A DNA stretch of 9,049 bases from Sphingomonas sp. (GCA_025981625.1 JAICXF010000064.1:1-9049); one strand, 5' to 3'. Shown: positions 1 through 7,497, counted from the first letter of the stretch. Notes: generated from the letters alone by a model not told the origin. Translations and numbers: made by a program.

Positions 1-980
1 GTATCGACCATCCGGTTCGAAAAGCCCCATTCGTTGTCGTACCAGCTGACGACCCGGACCAGCTTGCCGTCGAGCACCGCCGTTTCGAGGCTGTCCACGG
101 TCGAGCTCGCCGAAGTGTGGACGATGTCGACCGAGACCAGAGGGTCTTCGCTGTAGACGAGGATGCCTTTGAGGCGCTGGCTCTCGCTTGCGGCCTTGAG
201 GATCTGGTTGACCTCCTCGCGGCTGGTCTCCCTGCCCGGCACGAAGGTCAGGTCGATGATGCTCCCGTCCGGCACCGGCACGCGGATCGCCGAGCCGTCG
301 AGCTTGCCCTTGAGCTCGGGCAGCACTTCGCCGACCGCCCGCGCCGCTCCTGTCGTCGTCGGGATCATCGACATCGCCGCGGCACGAGCGCGGCGCAGGT
401 CCTTGTGGATCTGGTCGAGGATCTTCTGGTCGTTGGTGTAGGCGTGGACGGTGGTCATGAGCCCCCGCTCGATCCCGAGCACATCGTTGAGCACCTTCGC
501 CACCGGCGCAAGGCAGTTGGTCGTGCACGATGCATTGGAGACGATCCGGTCCTCGGGCTTCAGCTTGTCGTCGTTCACGCCATAGACGACGGTGAGGTCG
601 ACGCCCTTGGCCGGCGCCGAGATCAGCACCCGCTTCGCGCCGGCTTCGAGATGCTTCTCCCCGCCTTCGCGGCTGGTGAAGAAGCCGGTGCATTCGAGCG
701 CGATGTCGATGCGGTTGGCCGCGTGCGGAAGCTTGGCAGGGTCCTTTTCGGCCGTCACGTGGATGCGCTTGCCGTCGACAATGATGTCGTTGCCGTCCGT
801 CGTCACCGTGCCCGGGAACTTGCCGTGAACGCTGTCGTGGCTGAACAGCCACGCATTCGCCTTCGCATCCGCGAGATCGTTGACGCTGACCAAGTCCAGC
901 CCGCAATCCGGCCGCTCGAGGATTGCGCGTGCCACCAGGCGGCCGATCCGCCCGAAGCCGTTGATTGCAACTCTGGTCAT
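1..980 (-). CDS. gap: Glyceraldehyde-3-phosphate dehydrogenase, type I (3' end cut by window edge)
   Basis: This enzyme catalyses the reversible, phosphate-dependent oxidation of glyceraldehyde 3-phosphate to 1,3-bisphosphoglycerate with NAD(P), in the cytoplasm (glycolysis/gluconeogenesis). Translating the minus strand from the ATG at 980-978 gives 326 codons with no stop before the edge, so roughly ten C-terminal residues are missing compared with the usual length of about 335. The N-terminus [13 protein letters not shown] is the Rossmann dinucleotide-binding motif. [12 protein letters not shown] carries the catalytic Cys at residue 152. [12 protein letters not shown] near the visible end is the conserved C-terminal signature. 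An aspartate in the VNDL motif after the second strand favours NAD use (family knowledge). The start is set by GAGGA at 990-986, five bases upstream, and by the ATGA overlap with tkt, which implies translational coupling. In many alphaproteobacteria pgk follows next, but that lies outside the window. Erythrose-4-phosphate dehydrogenase is a less likely alternative. Confidence 0.97.
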   Translation of the reverse strand, partial: MTRVAINGFGRIGRLVARAILERPDCGLDLVSVNDLADAKANAWLFSHDSVHGKFPGTVTTDGNDIIVDGKRIHVTAEKDPAKLPHAANRIDIALECTGFFTSREGGEKHLEAGAKRVLISAPAKGVDLTVVYGVNDDKLKPEDRIVSNASCTTNCLAPVAKVLNDVLGIERGLMTTVHAYTNDQKILDQIHKDLRRARAAAMSMIPTTTGAARAVGEVLPELKGKLDGSAIRVPVPDGSIIDLTFVPGRETSREEVNQILKAASESQRLKGILVYSEDPLVSVDIVHTSASSTVDSLETAVLDGKLVRVVSWYDNEWGFSNRMVD

Positions 981-2965
981 TGAATTCCTCGCTGGTTCAT
1001 GAAGTCGACCACGCGCCTGCTGACCTTGTCGGGCGTGAGGCCGAAGAATTCGTAGGCGTCCTTCGCCGGCGCCGAGACGCCGAAGCGGTCGATGCCGATT
1101 CGAAGCCCGTGCAGACCCGTGTAGCGTTCCCATCCGAAGGTGGTTCCTGCCTCGATCGAGACGCGCAGAATCTCGCGGTTGCTGACGTCCGGAAGGATGT
1201 TCTCGCGATACGATTGGGGCTGCGCGTCGAACAGTTCGGTGCACGGCATGGAAACGACGTCCGCGCCGATCCCCTGCTTTTCGAGCTGCGCCGCTGCGTC
1301 GACCGCGATCTCGACTTCCGAGCCGGTGGCCATGAAGATGACTTTGCGCGCGTTTTCAGCATCTTTCAGGCGGTAGGCGCCACGCGCTGACAGGTTCTCT
1401 CCAGCGGCTTCGGTCCGCAACGGCCGAAGATTTTGGCGGGTCAAGGCGAGGATCGATGGCTCTTCGCTCTGCAGCGCCAATGCCCAGCACTCCGCCGTCT
1501 CAACCGCGTCGGCGGGGCGGAAAACCAGCAGCTGCGGCATTGCGCGAAGACTCTGCAGCTGCTCGATCGGCTGGTGCGTCGGTCCGTCCTCGCCCAGGCC
1601 GATGCTGTCGTGGGTCATCACATAAACCACGCGCGCCCGCTGGATTGCCGAAAGACGGATCGCCGGCCGGCAGTAATCGGTGAAGACGAGGAACGTGCCG
1701 CCGTACGGGATCACCCCCCCGTGGAGCGCCATGCCGTTCATCGCCGCGGCCATGCCGAACTCGCGGATTCCGTAATGGATGTAGCGGCCGCCGTAATTGG
1801 CGGGAGTCAGCGACTCGAGGCCCTTGGTCAGGGTGTTGTTGGACCCGGTGAGGTCGGCCGAACCGCCAATGGTCGCCGGGATTGCCGCATTGATGGCTTC
1901 GAGCGCCATTTCCGACGCCTTGCGGGTGGCGACCGGCTTCAGGTCGCCGAGCAGCTTGTCGAGATACGGCTTCAGCCACGCATCGCTGACTGCGCCGGAC
2001 ACGCGGGCCAGGAAATCGTCTTTCCTGGAACTGCTTGCGAGCCGTTCCTCCCATTGCGCGCGCGCTTCAGACCCTCTGCGTCCAGCCTCGCGCCAGGCGG
2101 CGAGCACATCGTCGGGAACGAAGAAGTCCTTGTCCTCGAGCCCGAGCTGCTTGCGCGCTGCCTCGACCTCGTCGTGGCCGAGCGCGGAACCGTGAGTCGC
2201 TGCGGTCCCCTGCTTGTCGGGGGCGCCGAAGCCGATGATCGTCTTGCACCTGATCAGGCTGGGCCGCGGGTCGGCGACGGCTTCGTCGATCGCGCGGCTG
2301 ACGTCGTCGGTATCGAGACCGTCGCACTCCACCGTGTGCCACTCGGCAGCGCGGTGGCGCGCAACCACATCCTCGTTGCGCGACAGCGCGGTCGAGCCGT
2401 CGATGGTGATGTTGTTGTCGTCCCACATCACGATCAGCCGTCCGAGCTTGAGCGTGCCAGCAAGCCCGACCGCTTCGTGATTGATGCCCTCCATCAGGTC
2501 GCCGTCCCCGGCAATCACGAACGTCCGGTGGTCGACCAGCGCGTCTCCGTAAGCGGCGTTCAGGTGCCGCTCGGCAATCGCCATTCCGACGGCCATGGCA
2601 ACGCCCTGCCCCAGCGGCCCCGTCGTCACCTCGATTCCGGGCATTTCGAAATTCTCGGGGTGACCGGCAGTCGGGCTGCCGAGCTGGCGGAATCGCTTGA
2701 TCTCGTCGAGGGTCGGGCGCGCGTAGCCGGTAAGGTAGAGGACCGAATAGAGCAGCATCGAGCCGTGGCCGGCGGAGAGGATGAAGCGGTCCCGGTCGGG
2801 CCAGTGCGGATCGGCGGCATCGAACTTCAGGTGCCGCGTGAACAGCGCCGTTGCCGCATCCGCCATGCCCATCGGCAGCCCGGGATGGCCGCTGTTCGCA
2901 GCCTCGACTGCGTCCATCGCAAGGGCGCGTATGGCATTGGCGAGACGGCGGTCGGTCAGCTGCAT
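977..2965 (-). CDS. tkt: Transketolase
   Basis: Transketolase is a cytoplasmic, thiamine-diphosphate-dependent enzyme that moves two-carbon units between sugar phosphates in the non-oxidative pentose phosphate pathway. The 662 residues match the full family length. The N-terminal TPP domain shows SGHPGLPMG with His27, SAGHGS with His67 and TGPLGQG at 115-121. The TPP/metal motif runs from GDGDLMEG at 153-160 to NN at 184-185, and His258 sits in ATHGSAL. In the pyrimidine domain, [10 protein letters not shown] places the catalytic Glu at 402, and [13 protein letters not shown] contains the conserved substrate-binding loop. ATG 2965 is preceded by GGAG at about 7 bases, and the N-terminus aligns with the family without an extension. 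Its TGA overlaps the gap ATG (ATGA), so the two are one operon. The gene is transcribed divergently from the zapA cluster. The long open frame on the opposite strand is a codon-bias shadow. Confidence 0.97.
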   Translation of the reverse strand: MQLTDRRLANAIRALAMDAVEAANSGHPGLPMGMADAATALFTRHLKFDAADPHWPDRDRFILSAGHGSMLLYSVLYLTGYARPTLDEIKRFRQLGSPTAGHPENFEMPGIEVTTGPLGQGVAMAVGMAIAERHLNAAYGDALVDHRTFVIAGDGDLMEGINHEAVGLAGTLKLGRLIVMWDDNNITIDGSTALSRNEDVVARHRAAEWHTVECDGLDTDDVSRAIDEAVADPRPSLIRCKTIIGFGAPDKQGTAATHGSALGHDEVEAARKQLGLEDKDFFVPDDVLAAWREAGRRGSEARAQWEERLASSSRKDDFLARVSGAVSDAWLKPYLDKLLGDLKPVATRKASEMALEAINAAIPATIGGSADLTGSNNTLTKGLESLTPANYGGRYIHYGIREFGMAAAMNGMALHGGVIPYGGTFLVFTDYCRPAIRLSAIQRARVVYVMTHDSIGLGEDGPTHQPIEQLQSLRAMPQLLVFRPADAVETAECWALALQSEEPSILALTRQNLRPLRTEAAGENLSARGAYRLKDAENARKVIFMATGSEVEIAVDAAAQLEKQGIGADVVSMPCTELFDAQPQSYRENILPDVSNREILRVSIEAGTTFGWERYTGLHGLRIGIDRFGVSAPAKDAYEFFGLTPDKVSRRVVDFMNQRGIQ

Positions 2966-2972
2966 CGAGGCT

Positions 2973-2982
2973 CCGCTAGCGG
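2973..2982. repeat. Perfect 10-bp palindrome CCGCTAGCGG upstream of tkt
   Basis: CCGCTAGCGG lies 8-17 bases upstream of the tkt start codon and abuts or overlaps its ribosome binding region. A related broken repeat, CGCTA (3062-3066) and TAGCG (3074-3078) with a 7-base gap, sits just before the divergent gene. The shared half-site CGCTA is seen directly. A regulatory role for both is speculation. Confidence 0.3.
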
Positions 2983-2988
2983 ATTCGG

Positions 2989-3009
2989 GCCGCTCGCGGA
3001 CCGAGCGGC
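2989..3009. repeat. Inverted repeat in the tkt leader (8-bp arms, 5-base loop)
   Basis: GCCGCTCG at 2989-2996 is perfectly inverted as CGAGCGGC at 3002-3009, with outer G/C pairing possible across a 2-base bulge. It lies 24-44 bases upstream of the tkt start, between tkt and the divergent small-protein gene. It could be an RNA hairpin in the tkt 5' leader or an operator for a dimeric regulator. The sequence cannot separate these, and GC-rich DNA makes such repeats fairly common. Confidence 0.4.
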
Positions 3010-3018
3010 GGCCCGGCC

Positions 3019-3047
3019 CCTTTGGAAGGTGAGCCGTGCCGCGTCAA
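3019..3047 (-). promoter_or_regulatory. Possible promoter for tkt-gap
   Basis: On the minus strand, TTGACG (3047-3042) matches the alphaproteobacterial housekeeping -35 element. A 17-base spacer leads to CAAAGG (3024-3019), a poor -10 match. Transcription would start near 3012 and give a leader of about 45 bases containing both palindromes. The position is sensible, but only the -35 is convincing. Confidence 0.25.
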
Positions 3048-3086
3048 CGCTTGCCCGGAATCGCTAAAGTGCGTAGCGGAAATCAA

Positions 3087-3260
3087 ATGGATGACGGGGG
3101 TCTTTCAGCCGCACTCGACAGAGCCGAACAGGCGATGAAGCGGATTCAGCGCGCGCTCGGACAGCGGAAGCCCGCGGCCGGTCGCGACGACGAGCTTCGG
3201 GCCAAGGTCCGCGAGGTCGTCGACGAGCTCGACGAGCTCATCCGGCAGGCGGCTGCGTGA
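3087..3260 (+). CDS. Small charged coiled-coil protein upstream of zapA
   Basis: This is a 57-residue protein with no family I can name securely. It is almost wholly helical by composition, with a run of Ala, Arg, Glu and Leu spaced as heptads (ALDRAEQAMKRIQRAL, then VREVVDELDELI) around a short break at KPAAGRDD. It has no signal peptide or membrane segment, so it is probably cytoplasmic. Its TGA overlaps the zapA ATG by one base (TGATG), so the two are co-translated. Small coiled-coil proteins next to zapA are known in alphaproteobacteria (some are annotated DUF4164), which suggests a link to ZapA or the division ring; this is inference from position. The start is uncertain. ATG 3087 has only GGA six bases upstream and begins at the helix. 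In-frame GTG 3036 has a stronger GGAAGGTGA site and would add 17 basic residues (74 in total). Confidence 0.68.
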   Translation: MDDGGLSAALDRAEQAMKRIQRALGQRKPAAGRDDELRAKVREVVDELDELIRQAAA

Positions 3261-3589
3261 TGGCGAGCCTGATCGATCTCAACATTGCCGGGCGCAGCTA
3301 CCAGGTTGCATGCCGCGACGGCGAGGAAGACAATCTGCGCGCTGCGGCAAGGCTGGTCGATGGCAAGGCGCGCGAAGCACTGGCGGGCCTCGGGACCCTT
3401 TCCGAAGCGCGGCAGTTCCTGTTCGCTTCGCTGCTTCTCGCAGACCAGCTGATCGACAAGAGCCCGGATGCGGTCGTCGCTCCGACTGCGGCACCGCCCG
3501 ACCCCGCTCTCGTGGAGCGCGCCGAAGCGCTCGCAAACGGCCTCGAAATGCTTGCGGCCGAGCTTGAGAGTGACGCCGCGAAGCCCTAG
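3260..3589 (+). CDS. zapA: Cell division protein ZapA
   Basis: ZapA binds FtsZ at midcell and promotes bundling of its protofilaments in the Z-ring. The 109 residues fit the family. An N-terminal beta-hairpin (SLIDLNIAGRSYQVACRDGEE, about residues 3-23) is followed by a helix beginning LRAAARLVDGKAREAL. A second long helix (LSEARQFLFASLLLADQLID) and, after a Pro/Ala-rich linker, a C-terminal coiled-coil (about 81-105) follow, as expected for the tetramerising stalk. ATG 3260 overlaps the upstream stop by one base (TGATG). A GTG directly before it, at 3257, would add one residue. The gene is co-transcribed with the small coiled-coil gene, and the 6S RNA gene begins about 10 bases after the stop, the arrangement known from many proteobacteria. 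The C-terminal stalk is low in sequence conservation; the assignment rests on the N-terminal half and on synteny. Confidence 0.92.
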   Translation: MASLIDLNIAGRSYQVACRDGEEDNLRAAARLVDGKAREALAGLGTLSEARQFLFASLLLADQLIDKSPDAVVAPTAAPPDPALVERAEALANGLEMLAAELESDAAKP

Positions 3590-3599
3590 ATCGGCGATC

Positions 3600-3757
3600 G
3601 ACGGGTACTGCCAGGTGCGCGCCTTCGGAAAATCCCTGAGGCGATTCAATCCACTTGGGAGCTGACCCTGTTCCGGATCCAGGTCCGGAGCAATCGGCGC
3701 CCACCTGACGTTTTGGCGTCAGAGGATTTTAGGGCAAACGGCCATGGTGGTCCCGTC
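3600..3757 (+). ncRNA. ssrS: 6S RNA
   Basis: 6S RNA mimics an open promoter and sequesters housekeeping sigma-factor RNA polymerase when growth slows. The sequence folds into the expected rod. A closing stem AAAATCC (3629-3635) pairs with GGATTTT (3724-3730). A large central bubble has CCTGAGGCGATTCAATCC on its 5' side and the small hairpin CTGACG/CGTCAG (3705-3710/3717-3722) on its 3' side. TGGG/CCCA (3656-3659/3700-3703) and GCTGA/TCGGC (3661-3665/3694-3698) lead to a 9-bp apical stem, 3669-3677/3684-3692, with loop TCCAGG. The CCCTGAG and CTTGGGAGCTG elements resemble known alphaproteobacterial 6S RNAs, and the position between zapA and the folate cyclo-ligase is classic. The ends are uncertain: GACGGG (3600-3605) can pair with CCCGTC (3752-3757), which suggests about 158 nt, but the core 3609-3740 is what I am sure of. 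Confidence 0.88.
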
Positions 3758-3791
3758 ACCCCCCTTCGGACCTCCCGAACCGCGGCCTGAA

Positions 3792-4364
3792 ATGGAGCCG
3801 CTGTCCAAGGAGACGCTCCGCCGCGCGGCGCTCGACGCACGCAAGGCCTATGTGCGCACGCTGTCGGACGCTGCGCGGGCCCGGCTCGAGCAGAAGCTGG
3901 CGCAGAATCTCACCTCGCTGTTCGCGGGGGTCTCGGTCGTCGGAGGCTATCATCCGCTCGGGTCGGAGATCAGCCCACTTCCCGCGACCGAGGAAGCGCG
4001 CGCCGTTGGCGCGATCGTCGCCTTCCCCTGCTTCAGCAATCCGGCCAAGCCATTCCGCTTCGTCGCCGGCGACCCGCTCGAGCCCGGCCCGTTCGGGCTG
4101 ATGCAGCCGGCGAGGCGTCATCCGGCGGTCGAACCCGGCCTCGTGCTCGTGCCGCTGGTCGCGGTCGACGGCGCCGGCACCCGGCTCGGCCGCGGCAAGG
4201 GCCATTACGACCGCGCGCTGGTCCGGCTGAAGAAGAACGGCGCACGGCTGATCGGCGTCGGCTGGGCGATGCAGCGTCTCACCGAAACCATTCCCGGCGA
4301 CGCGTGGGACGTACCCCTCGACGGCTTCGCGTCGCCCGAGGGACTCGAGCTGTTCAGCCGCTGA
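3792..4364 (+). CDS. 5-formyltetrahydrofolate cyclo-ligase
   Basis: The enzyme (also called 5,10-methenyltetrahydrofolate synthetase; YgfA/Fau family) converts 5-formyltetrahydrofolate to 5,10-methenyltetrahydrofolate using ATP, recycling a stored folate in the cytoplasm. From ATG 3792 it has 190 residues, the usual length. The N-terminal helix LSKETLRRAALDARKAY is typical. GGYHPLGSEI (51-60) and PGPFGLMQPA (98-107) match conserved substrate-region blocks. The signature LVPLVAVD...GTRLGRGKGHYDR (119-141) holds the phosphate-binding loop and invariant Tyr-Asp-Arg. An in-frame ATG at 3744 would add 16 Pro-rich residues unlike the family and would overlap the probable 3' arm of 6S RNA, so 3792 is preferred; neither start has a good ribosome site. 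The gene is placed directly after ssrS as in enterobacteria, where the pair can be co-transcribed. Its end overlaps the convergent GH31 gene by 11 bases. Confidence 0.93.
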   Translation: MEPLSKETLRRAALDARKAYVRTLSDAARARLEQKLAQNLTSLFAGVSVVGGYHPLGSEISPLPATEEARAVGAIVAFPCFSNPAKPFRFVAGDPLEPGPFGLMQPARRHPAVEPGLVLVPLVAVDGAGTRLGRGKGHYDRALVRLKKNGARLIGVGWAMQRLTETIPGDAWDVPLDGFASPEGLELFSR

Positions 4365-6684
4365 TTTGGACGGTTGCCGGACCGGGCTGGTCCGGGATCG
4401 TCTTCGTCACCGCGCGCGCGCCGTGCACCGTCACCGCGATCCACTTCCACCACGGCCGGTACGTGCCCTCGCGCGCGCCGAAATGCAGCGCGACGCCGTT
4501 CGCAGTGACCGTGCAGGTGACCTTCTGGCGGAGGCTCGGCCCCTCGATGCTGGTGCCATCGTCGAGGTAGATGTCGCCCCGGCAGTCGTCTCCGGGATAG
4601 ACCTCGAGCTGGAGCGGCCCTTTCGGCACCTCGCTCGTGCTCTGCACCAAGGGCTGCTTCGGGATGATCGAGCCCGGCCGGACGAACACCGCAAGCTCGT
4701 CGAGCTTCGGAGTGACGCTGAGCCTGTCCCCAGCAATCCGCGCGCCTGTCCAGTAGTCGTACCAGCCATTCCCCGGGAGGCAGACGTCATACGGGTACGG
4801 CGATTCGGGCTTGGGAGAAGCAGCCACGAGCAGGTCGGCGCCGAGCGTGAACGCCATCGACTGGTCGCAAGACGCCGTTTCCATGGCGGGATAGTCGTAG
4901 AAGGTCGGCCGCATCACGGGATCCCCGGTGCGGGCGCTCTCGTCGGCAAGTGCGTAGAAATAGGGCAGCAGACGATATCGCTCGTCGATGAAGCGGCGCC
5001 GGATCGCGAGCTGCGCTGGACCGTCGACCCACGGCTCGGCTCGCGGCGTACCCTTGGCCGAATGGGCGCGAAAGATCGGCGTGAACGCCGCGATCTCGTA
5101 CCATTTGGTAGCAAGCTCGGGCGAGGCGCCGCCGGTGAATCCCGGAACGTCGGCGCCGGACCAGGTGAAGCCCGACAGGCCGAGGCTCAGCATCTGCTGC
5201 ACGGCGAGCTTGAGATGGTCCCAGGTCGAGCTGTTGTCGCCGGTCCAGGTCACCGCGTAGCGCTGACCGCCGGCATAGCTCGCCCGGGTCATCACGAACG
5301 GGCGGACGTTCGGCCTTAGCGTCAGCATCCCGTCGTGCGTCGCGCGGCTGTTTTCCATCCCATAGACATTGTGGATCTCGAAATGACCGGCGGTGCGCGG
5401 CGCGAAGTCGTCGCTGTCGATTCGGTGGCGGACGTCGGCCGGCATGGTCTTCGACGGCGTGTCGAAGATCGACGGCTCGTTCATGTCGTTCCAGAACCCG
5501 GCGATGCCGTCCGCGACGAAATCCTTGTAAAGCGACCCCCACCAGGCGCGGGTCTTCGCCTCGGTGAACTCGGGGAAGACCGAGGGGCCGGGCCACACCG
5601 GCGCGACATACACCTCCCCGTTTGCAGTCCTGACGAAGCGATCGCCGGCCGCTCCACTATCGTAGGGAGCGTATCCCTGGTTCGGCGCGTAGGCGATATG
5701 GAGATCGGTGATGGCGACCAGCTTGAACCCTTCCGCCCCGACGTCGCCTGCGAGCTTTTTCAGGTCCGGGAAGGTCTTGGTGTTGGTCGTGAACGGCCGG
5801 TTCCGGTCCTGGTAGTCGATGTCGAGCCAGATCACGTCCGAGGGAATGCGGTCCTTGCGCAGGGTCGCGGCGATCTGCCGGACCTCGTCCGCGCTCATGT
5901 AGCTGTAGCGCGACTGCTGGAAGCCGAGCGCCCAGCGCGGCGGCAGCGGCGCCTTGCCGGTGAGATCGGTATAGCGCCGCACGACGTCGCGGACGCTCGG
6001 ACCTCCGATGATGTAATAATCGATGGGCCCACCCTCGGCGCCGAACTCGATCGAGAATTGGTTACGGTGACCGAAGTCGAACCAGCTGCGCCATGTGTTA
6101 TCGAGGAATAGGCCGTACGCGCCGCCCTCCGCCCCCGTCGCGATGTAGAACGGAATCGACTTGTAGATCGGATCGGTGCCGCGGTTGAACCCGTAGGCAT
6201 CGGTGTTCCAGTCGACGAAGCTCGCGCTGGTCCGGTCGAAATTGCCGGTCTTGTCGCCAAGCCCATAAATATGCTCGCCGGAGCGCAGCGTCTTCTTGAG
6301 CGTGAACCGGTTGGCGGTGATCGTCACCGGATCGTAGAAATCGCTGACGATCTCGCGCCCTTGGAGGTCGGTGACTGTCAGCGACAGCAACGAAGGAATC
6401 ACGTGCACCTGAAGTGCCGCGGTGCGGAAGCCGTCGGCGGTCTGCTCGACCGCGGCGCGCTGATGCCGGACGGCAGGAGGAACGGCCCAACTCGCGTCCT
6501 CGGGCCAGTCGCGCCCTCGCGTGACTCGGACGCGAAGAATCGAATTGGTCAGCGCCTCGACCCGCATCTTCATGCCGCCCCCACTCGCCTCGATGCCGTT
6601 GGGCAGCGGCACGGTCTGGGCGCGGAGCGGTTGCGCCAGGATGCAAAGGAAAAGAGCTGCGATAGCGCTAACAATTCGGGCCAT
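4354..6684 (-). CDS. Secreted glycoside hydrolase family 31 (alpha-glucosidase-like)
   Basis: This retaining enzyme probably removes terminal alpha-linked glucose from oligosaccharides outside the cytoplasm. From ATG 6684 it has 776 residues. Residues 1-22 form a signal peptide (MARI, hydrophobic core, LRA|Q cleavage); the in-frame ATG at 6789 would bury it behind 35 unlikely residues. The N-terminal beta-sandwich spans about 25-245, and a TIM barrel starts at LPPRWALGFQQSRYSY. The barrel has WLDIDY at 286-291, the nucleophile motif WNDMNEP with Asp400, and TGDNSSTWD with the acid/base Asp483. The barrel ends in RPTFYDYP, then C-terminal sandwiches and a DUF5110-like segment (about 690-755) with VYPGDD and YLDDGTS. 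WLDIDY favours alpha-glucosidase over alpha-xylosidase, but exact specificity cannot be read. The gene is a single transcription unit, convergent with the cyclo-ligase. No operator was recognised upstream. Confidence 0.95.
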   Translation of the reverse strand: MARIVSAIAALFLCILAQPLRAQTVPLPNGIEASGGGMKMRVEALTNSILRVRVTRGRDWPEDASWAVPPAVRHQRAAVEQTADGFRTAALQVHVIPSLLSLTVTDLQGREIVSDFYDPVTITANRFTLKKTLRSGEHIYGLGDKTGNFDRTSASFVDWNTDAYGFNRGTDPIYKSIPFYIATGAEGGAYGLFLDNTWRSWFDFGHRNQFSIEFGAEGGPIDYYIIGGPSVRDVVRRYTDLTGKAPLPPRWALGFQQSRYSYMSADEVRQIAATLRKDRIPSDVIWLDIDYQDRNRPFTTNTKTFPDLKKLAGDVGAEGFKLVAITDLHIAYAPNQGYAPYDSGAAGDRFVRTANGEVYVAPVWPGPSVFPEFTEAKTRAWWGSLYKDFVADGIAGFWNDMNEPSIFDTPSKTMPADVRHRIDSDDFAPRTAGHFEIHNVYGMENSRATHDGMLTLRPNVRPFVMTRASYAGGQRYAVTWTGDNSSTWDHLKLAVQQMLSLGLSGFTWSGADVPGFTGGASPELATKWYEIAAFTPIFRAHSAKGTPRAEPWVDGPAQLAIRRRFIDERYRLLPYFYALADESARTGDPVMRPTFYDYPAMETASCDQSMAFTLGADLLVAASPKPESPYPYDVCLPGNGWYDYWTGARIAGDRLSVTPKLDELAVFVRPGSIIPKQPLVQSTSEVPKGPLQLEVYPGDDCRGDIYLDDGTSIEGPSLRQKVTCTVTANGVALHFGAREGTYRPWWKWIAVTVHGARAVTKTIPDQPGPATVQISG

Positions 6685-6864
6685 GCACGAGACCCTAGCG
6701 GCCGCGTGCCGCTCCGCAATGCCGTGGCGCGAAAGACACAATCCCCAACTTTGCACCAGAGATTGATGCGACTCGCTCTGTCCGCCCAAAACTCTCCTTC
6801 TTCGCCCGATAGTTAAGTGTTACCCTTCAATGGGCGGCGGGGCTGACTCGCACAGGGGTACGCC

Positions 6865-7014
6865 ATGCGTTTGAAGGCAATAGCAGTTCTGGTCATCGTG
6901 GCGGCAAGCGCCGGCCTGTTCGCGGCCATGCACAGGGAAAGCCGCGCCGACGCGGCCGGCGGCAATTGCTATATGGCCGCGCAGGGGCCCTCGACCCCGA
7001 CGATCTGCGACTAG
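6865..7014 (+). CDS. Small exported or membrane-anchored protein of unknown function, 49 residues
   Basis: I do not recognise this protein. The reading frame begins MRLK and continues with an uncharged stretch (AIAVLVIVAASAGLFA, residues 5-20), either a signal peptide or a single membrane anchor. A short charged linker (HRESRADA) follows, then a Gly/Ala-rich tail with two cysteines (NCYMAAQGPSTPTICD, residues 34-49), which could form a disulfide in the periplasm. Support for translation comes from AGGGG at 6854-6858, six bases before ATG, and from mostly G/C third codon positions like its neighbours. It also neatly fills the gap between two genes. Its TAG stop overlaps the TAG of the convergent DUF1801 gene within one CTAG palindrome. 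It is divergent from the GH31 gene with about 180 bp between them. A chance open frame remains possible at this length. Confidence 0.6.
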   Translation: MRLKAIAVLVIVAASAGLFAAMHRESRADAAGGNCYMAAQGPSTPTICD

Positions 7015-7403
7015 GCTTTTGCGAGGTTCGCCGCGACCGCTTCGCGGATTAGCGCCTTCAACGCCGTTTCATTCACCTGGTGGCCCTCACGAAAATCGAT
7101 CGCTCGGCGCGTGCCGCCTTCCAGGCTCGAATTGAACAGCCCGGACGGGTCCTCCAGCGATGCGCCTCTCGCGAAGGTCAGCTTCACCTTGTCCTTGTAA
7201 GTCTCGCCCGTGCAGACGATTCCGTGATCCTCCCAAACAGGGACCCCTGCAGGATTGGACGGCTTGCGCCACTTCACGGTCTCCACAACGTCGCGATCGG
7301 CCTCGCGAATGAGCCGCCGCAGCCGCGCGAGCATCGCGCCGCGCCAATCGTCGAGCGAGCGAAGCTTTTCGTCGACCAGCGCTGATCCGCCCTTGTCGTC
7401 CAT
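7011..7403 (-). CDS. DUF1801 domain-containing protein
   Basis: This 130-residue cytoplasmic protein belongs to the DUF1801 family (YdhG-like fold), whose biochemical role is not established. Visible family blocks are DWRGAMLARLRRLIREAD (19-36) and WRKPSNPAGVPVWEDHGIVC (45-64). GETYKDKVKLTFARGASLED (66-85) and GLFNSSLEGGTRRAIDFREG (88-107) follow, and a final helix (ETALKALIREAV) ends the domain. The domain fills the protein, with no signal peptide or membrane segment. The start ATG at 7403 is supported by GGAGGAGG (7415-7408) four bases upstream. The gene is divergent from the GH1 beta-glucosidase, with less than 100 bp between them, and converges with the small exported protein, sharing a CTAG stop. 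No functional link to either neighbour can be read; stand-alone genes of this family are common in soil and aquatic bacteria. Confidence 0.92.
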   Translation of the reverse strand: MDDKGGSALVDEKLRSLDDWRGAMLARLRRLIREADRDVVETVKWRKPSNPAGVPVWEDHGIVCTGETYKDKVKLTFARGASLEDPSGLFNSSLEGGTRRAIDFREGHQVNETALKALIREAVAANLAKA

Positions 7404-7482
7404 CGGACCTCCTCCGCGCCTATTAAGCAGCCAACAGCAGTCTCGCCAGCCATCGCGAACCTGCTAAGCTCGACCCGCAATG

Positions 7483-7492
7483 AGGGAGGGAG
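7483..7492 (+). promoter_or_regulatory. Ribosome binding site that selects a GTG start for the GH1 gene
   Basis: The purine run AGGGAGGGAG lies immediately downstream of the in-frame ATG at 7480. Its GGAGGG core ends seven bases before GTG 7498. The ATG at 7480 has no comparable site upstream (CTCGACCCGCA). The run therefore works as a Shine-Dalgarno for the GTG and argues that the coding sequence is six codons shorter than the longest frame. Confidence 0.65.
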
Positions 7493-7497
7493 TCAGC

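Noticed and set aside
117..983. 288-residue plus-strand frame across gap
   Set aside because: It mirrors the GAPDH coding strand and its composition is the typical antisense shadow, with no family motif.
1433..3067. 544-residue open frame on the plus strand across tkt
   Set aside because: It is antisense to a complete, motif-rich transketolase. Its His/Arg/Asp-rich translation has no recognisable domain, as expected from third-position G/C bias.
3705..3730. Rho-independent terminator (CTGACG hairpin followed by a TTTT run) after zapA
   Set aside because: The hairpin is the known type of 3' bubble hairpin of 6S RNA, and the T run pairs with AAAATCC in the 6S closing stem.
4366..6111. Long plus-strand frames opposite GH31 (4366-5319 and 5335-6111)
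   Set aside because: Both are antisense to continuous GH31 domains with both catalytic residues. They show no ribosome sites or folds of their own.
6685..6789. 35-residue N-terminal extension of the GH31 protein from ATG 6789
   Set aside because: It would place polar sequence before a textbook signal peptide starting at ATG 6684.
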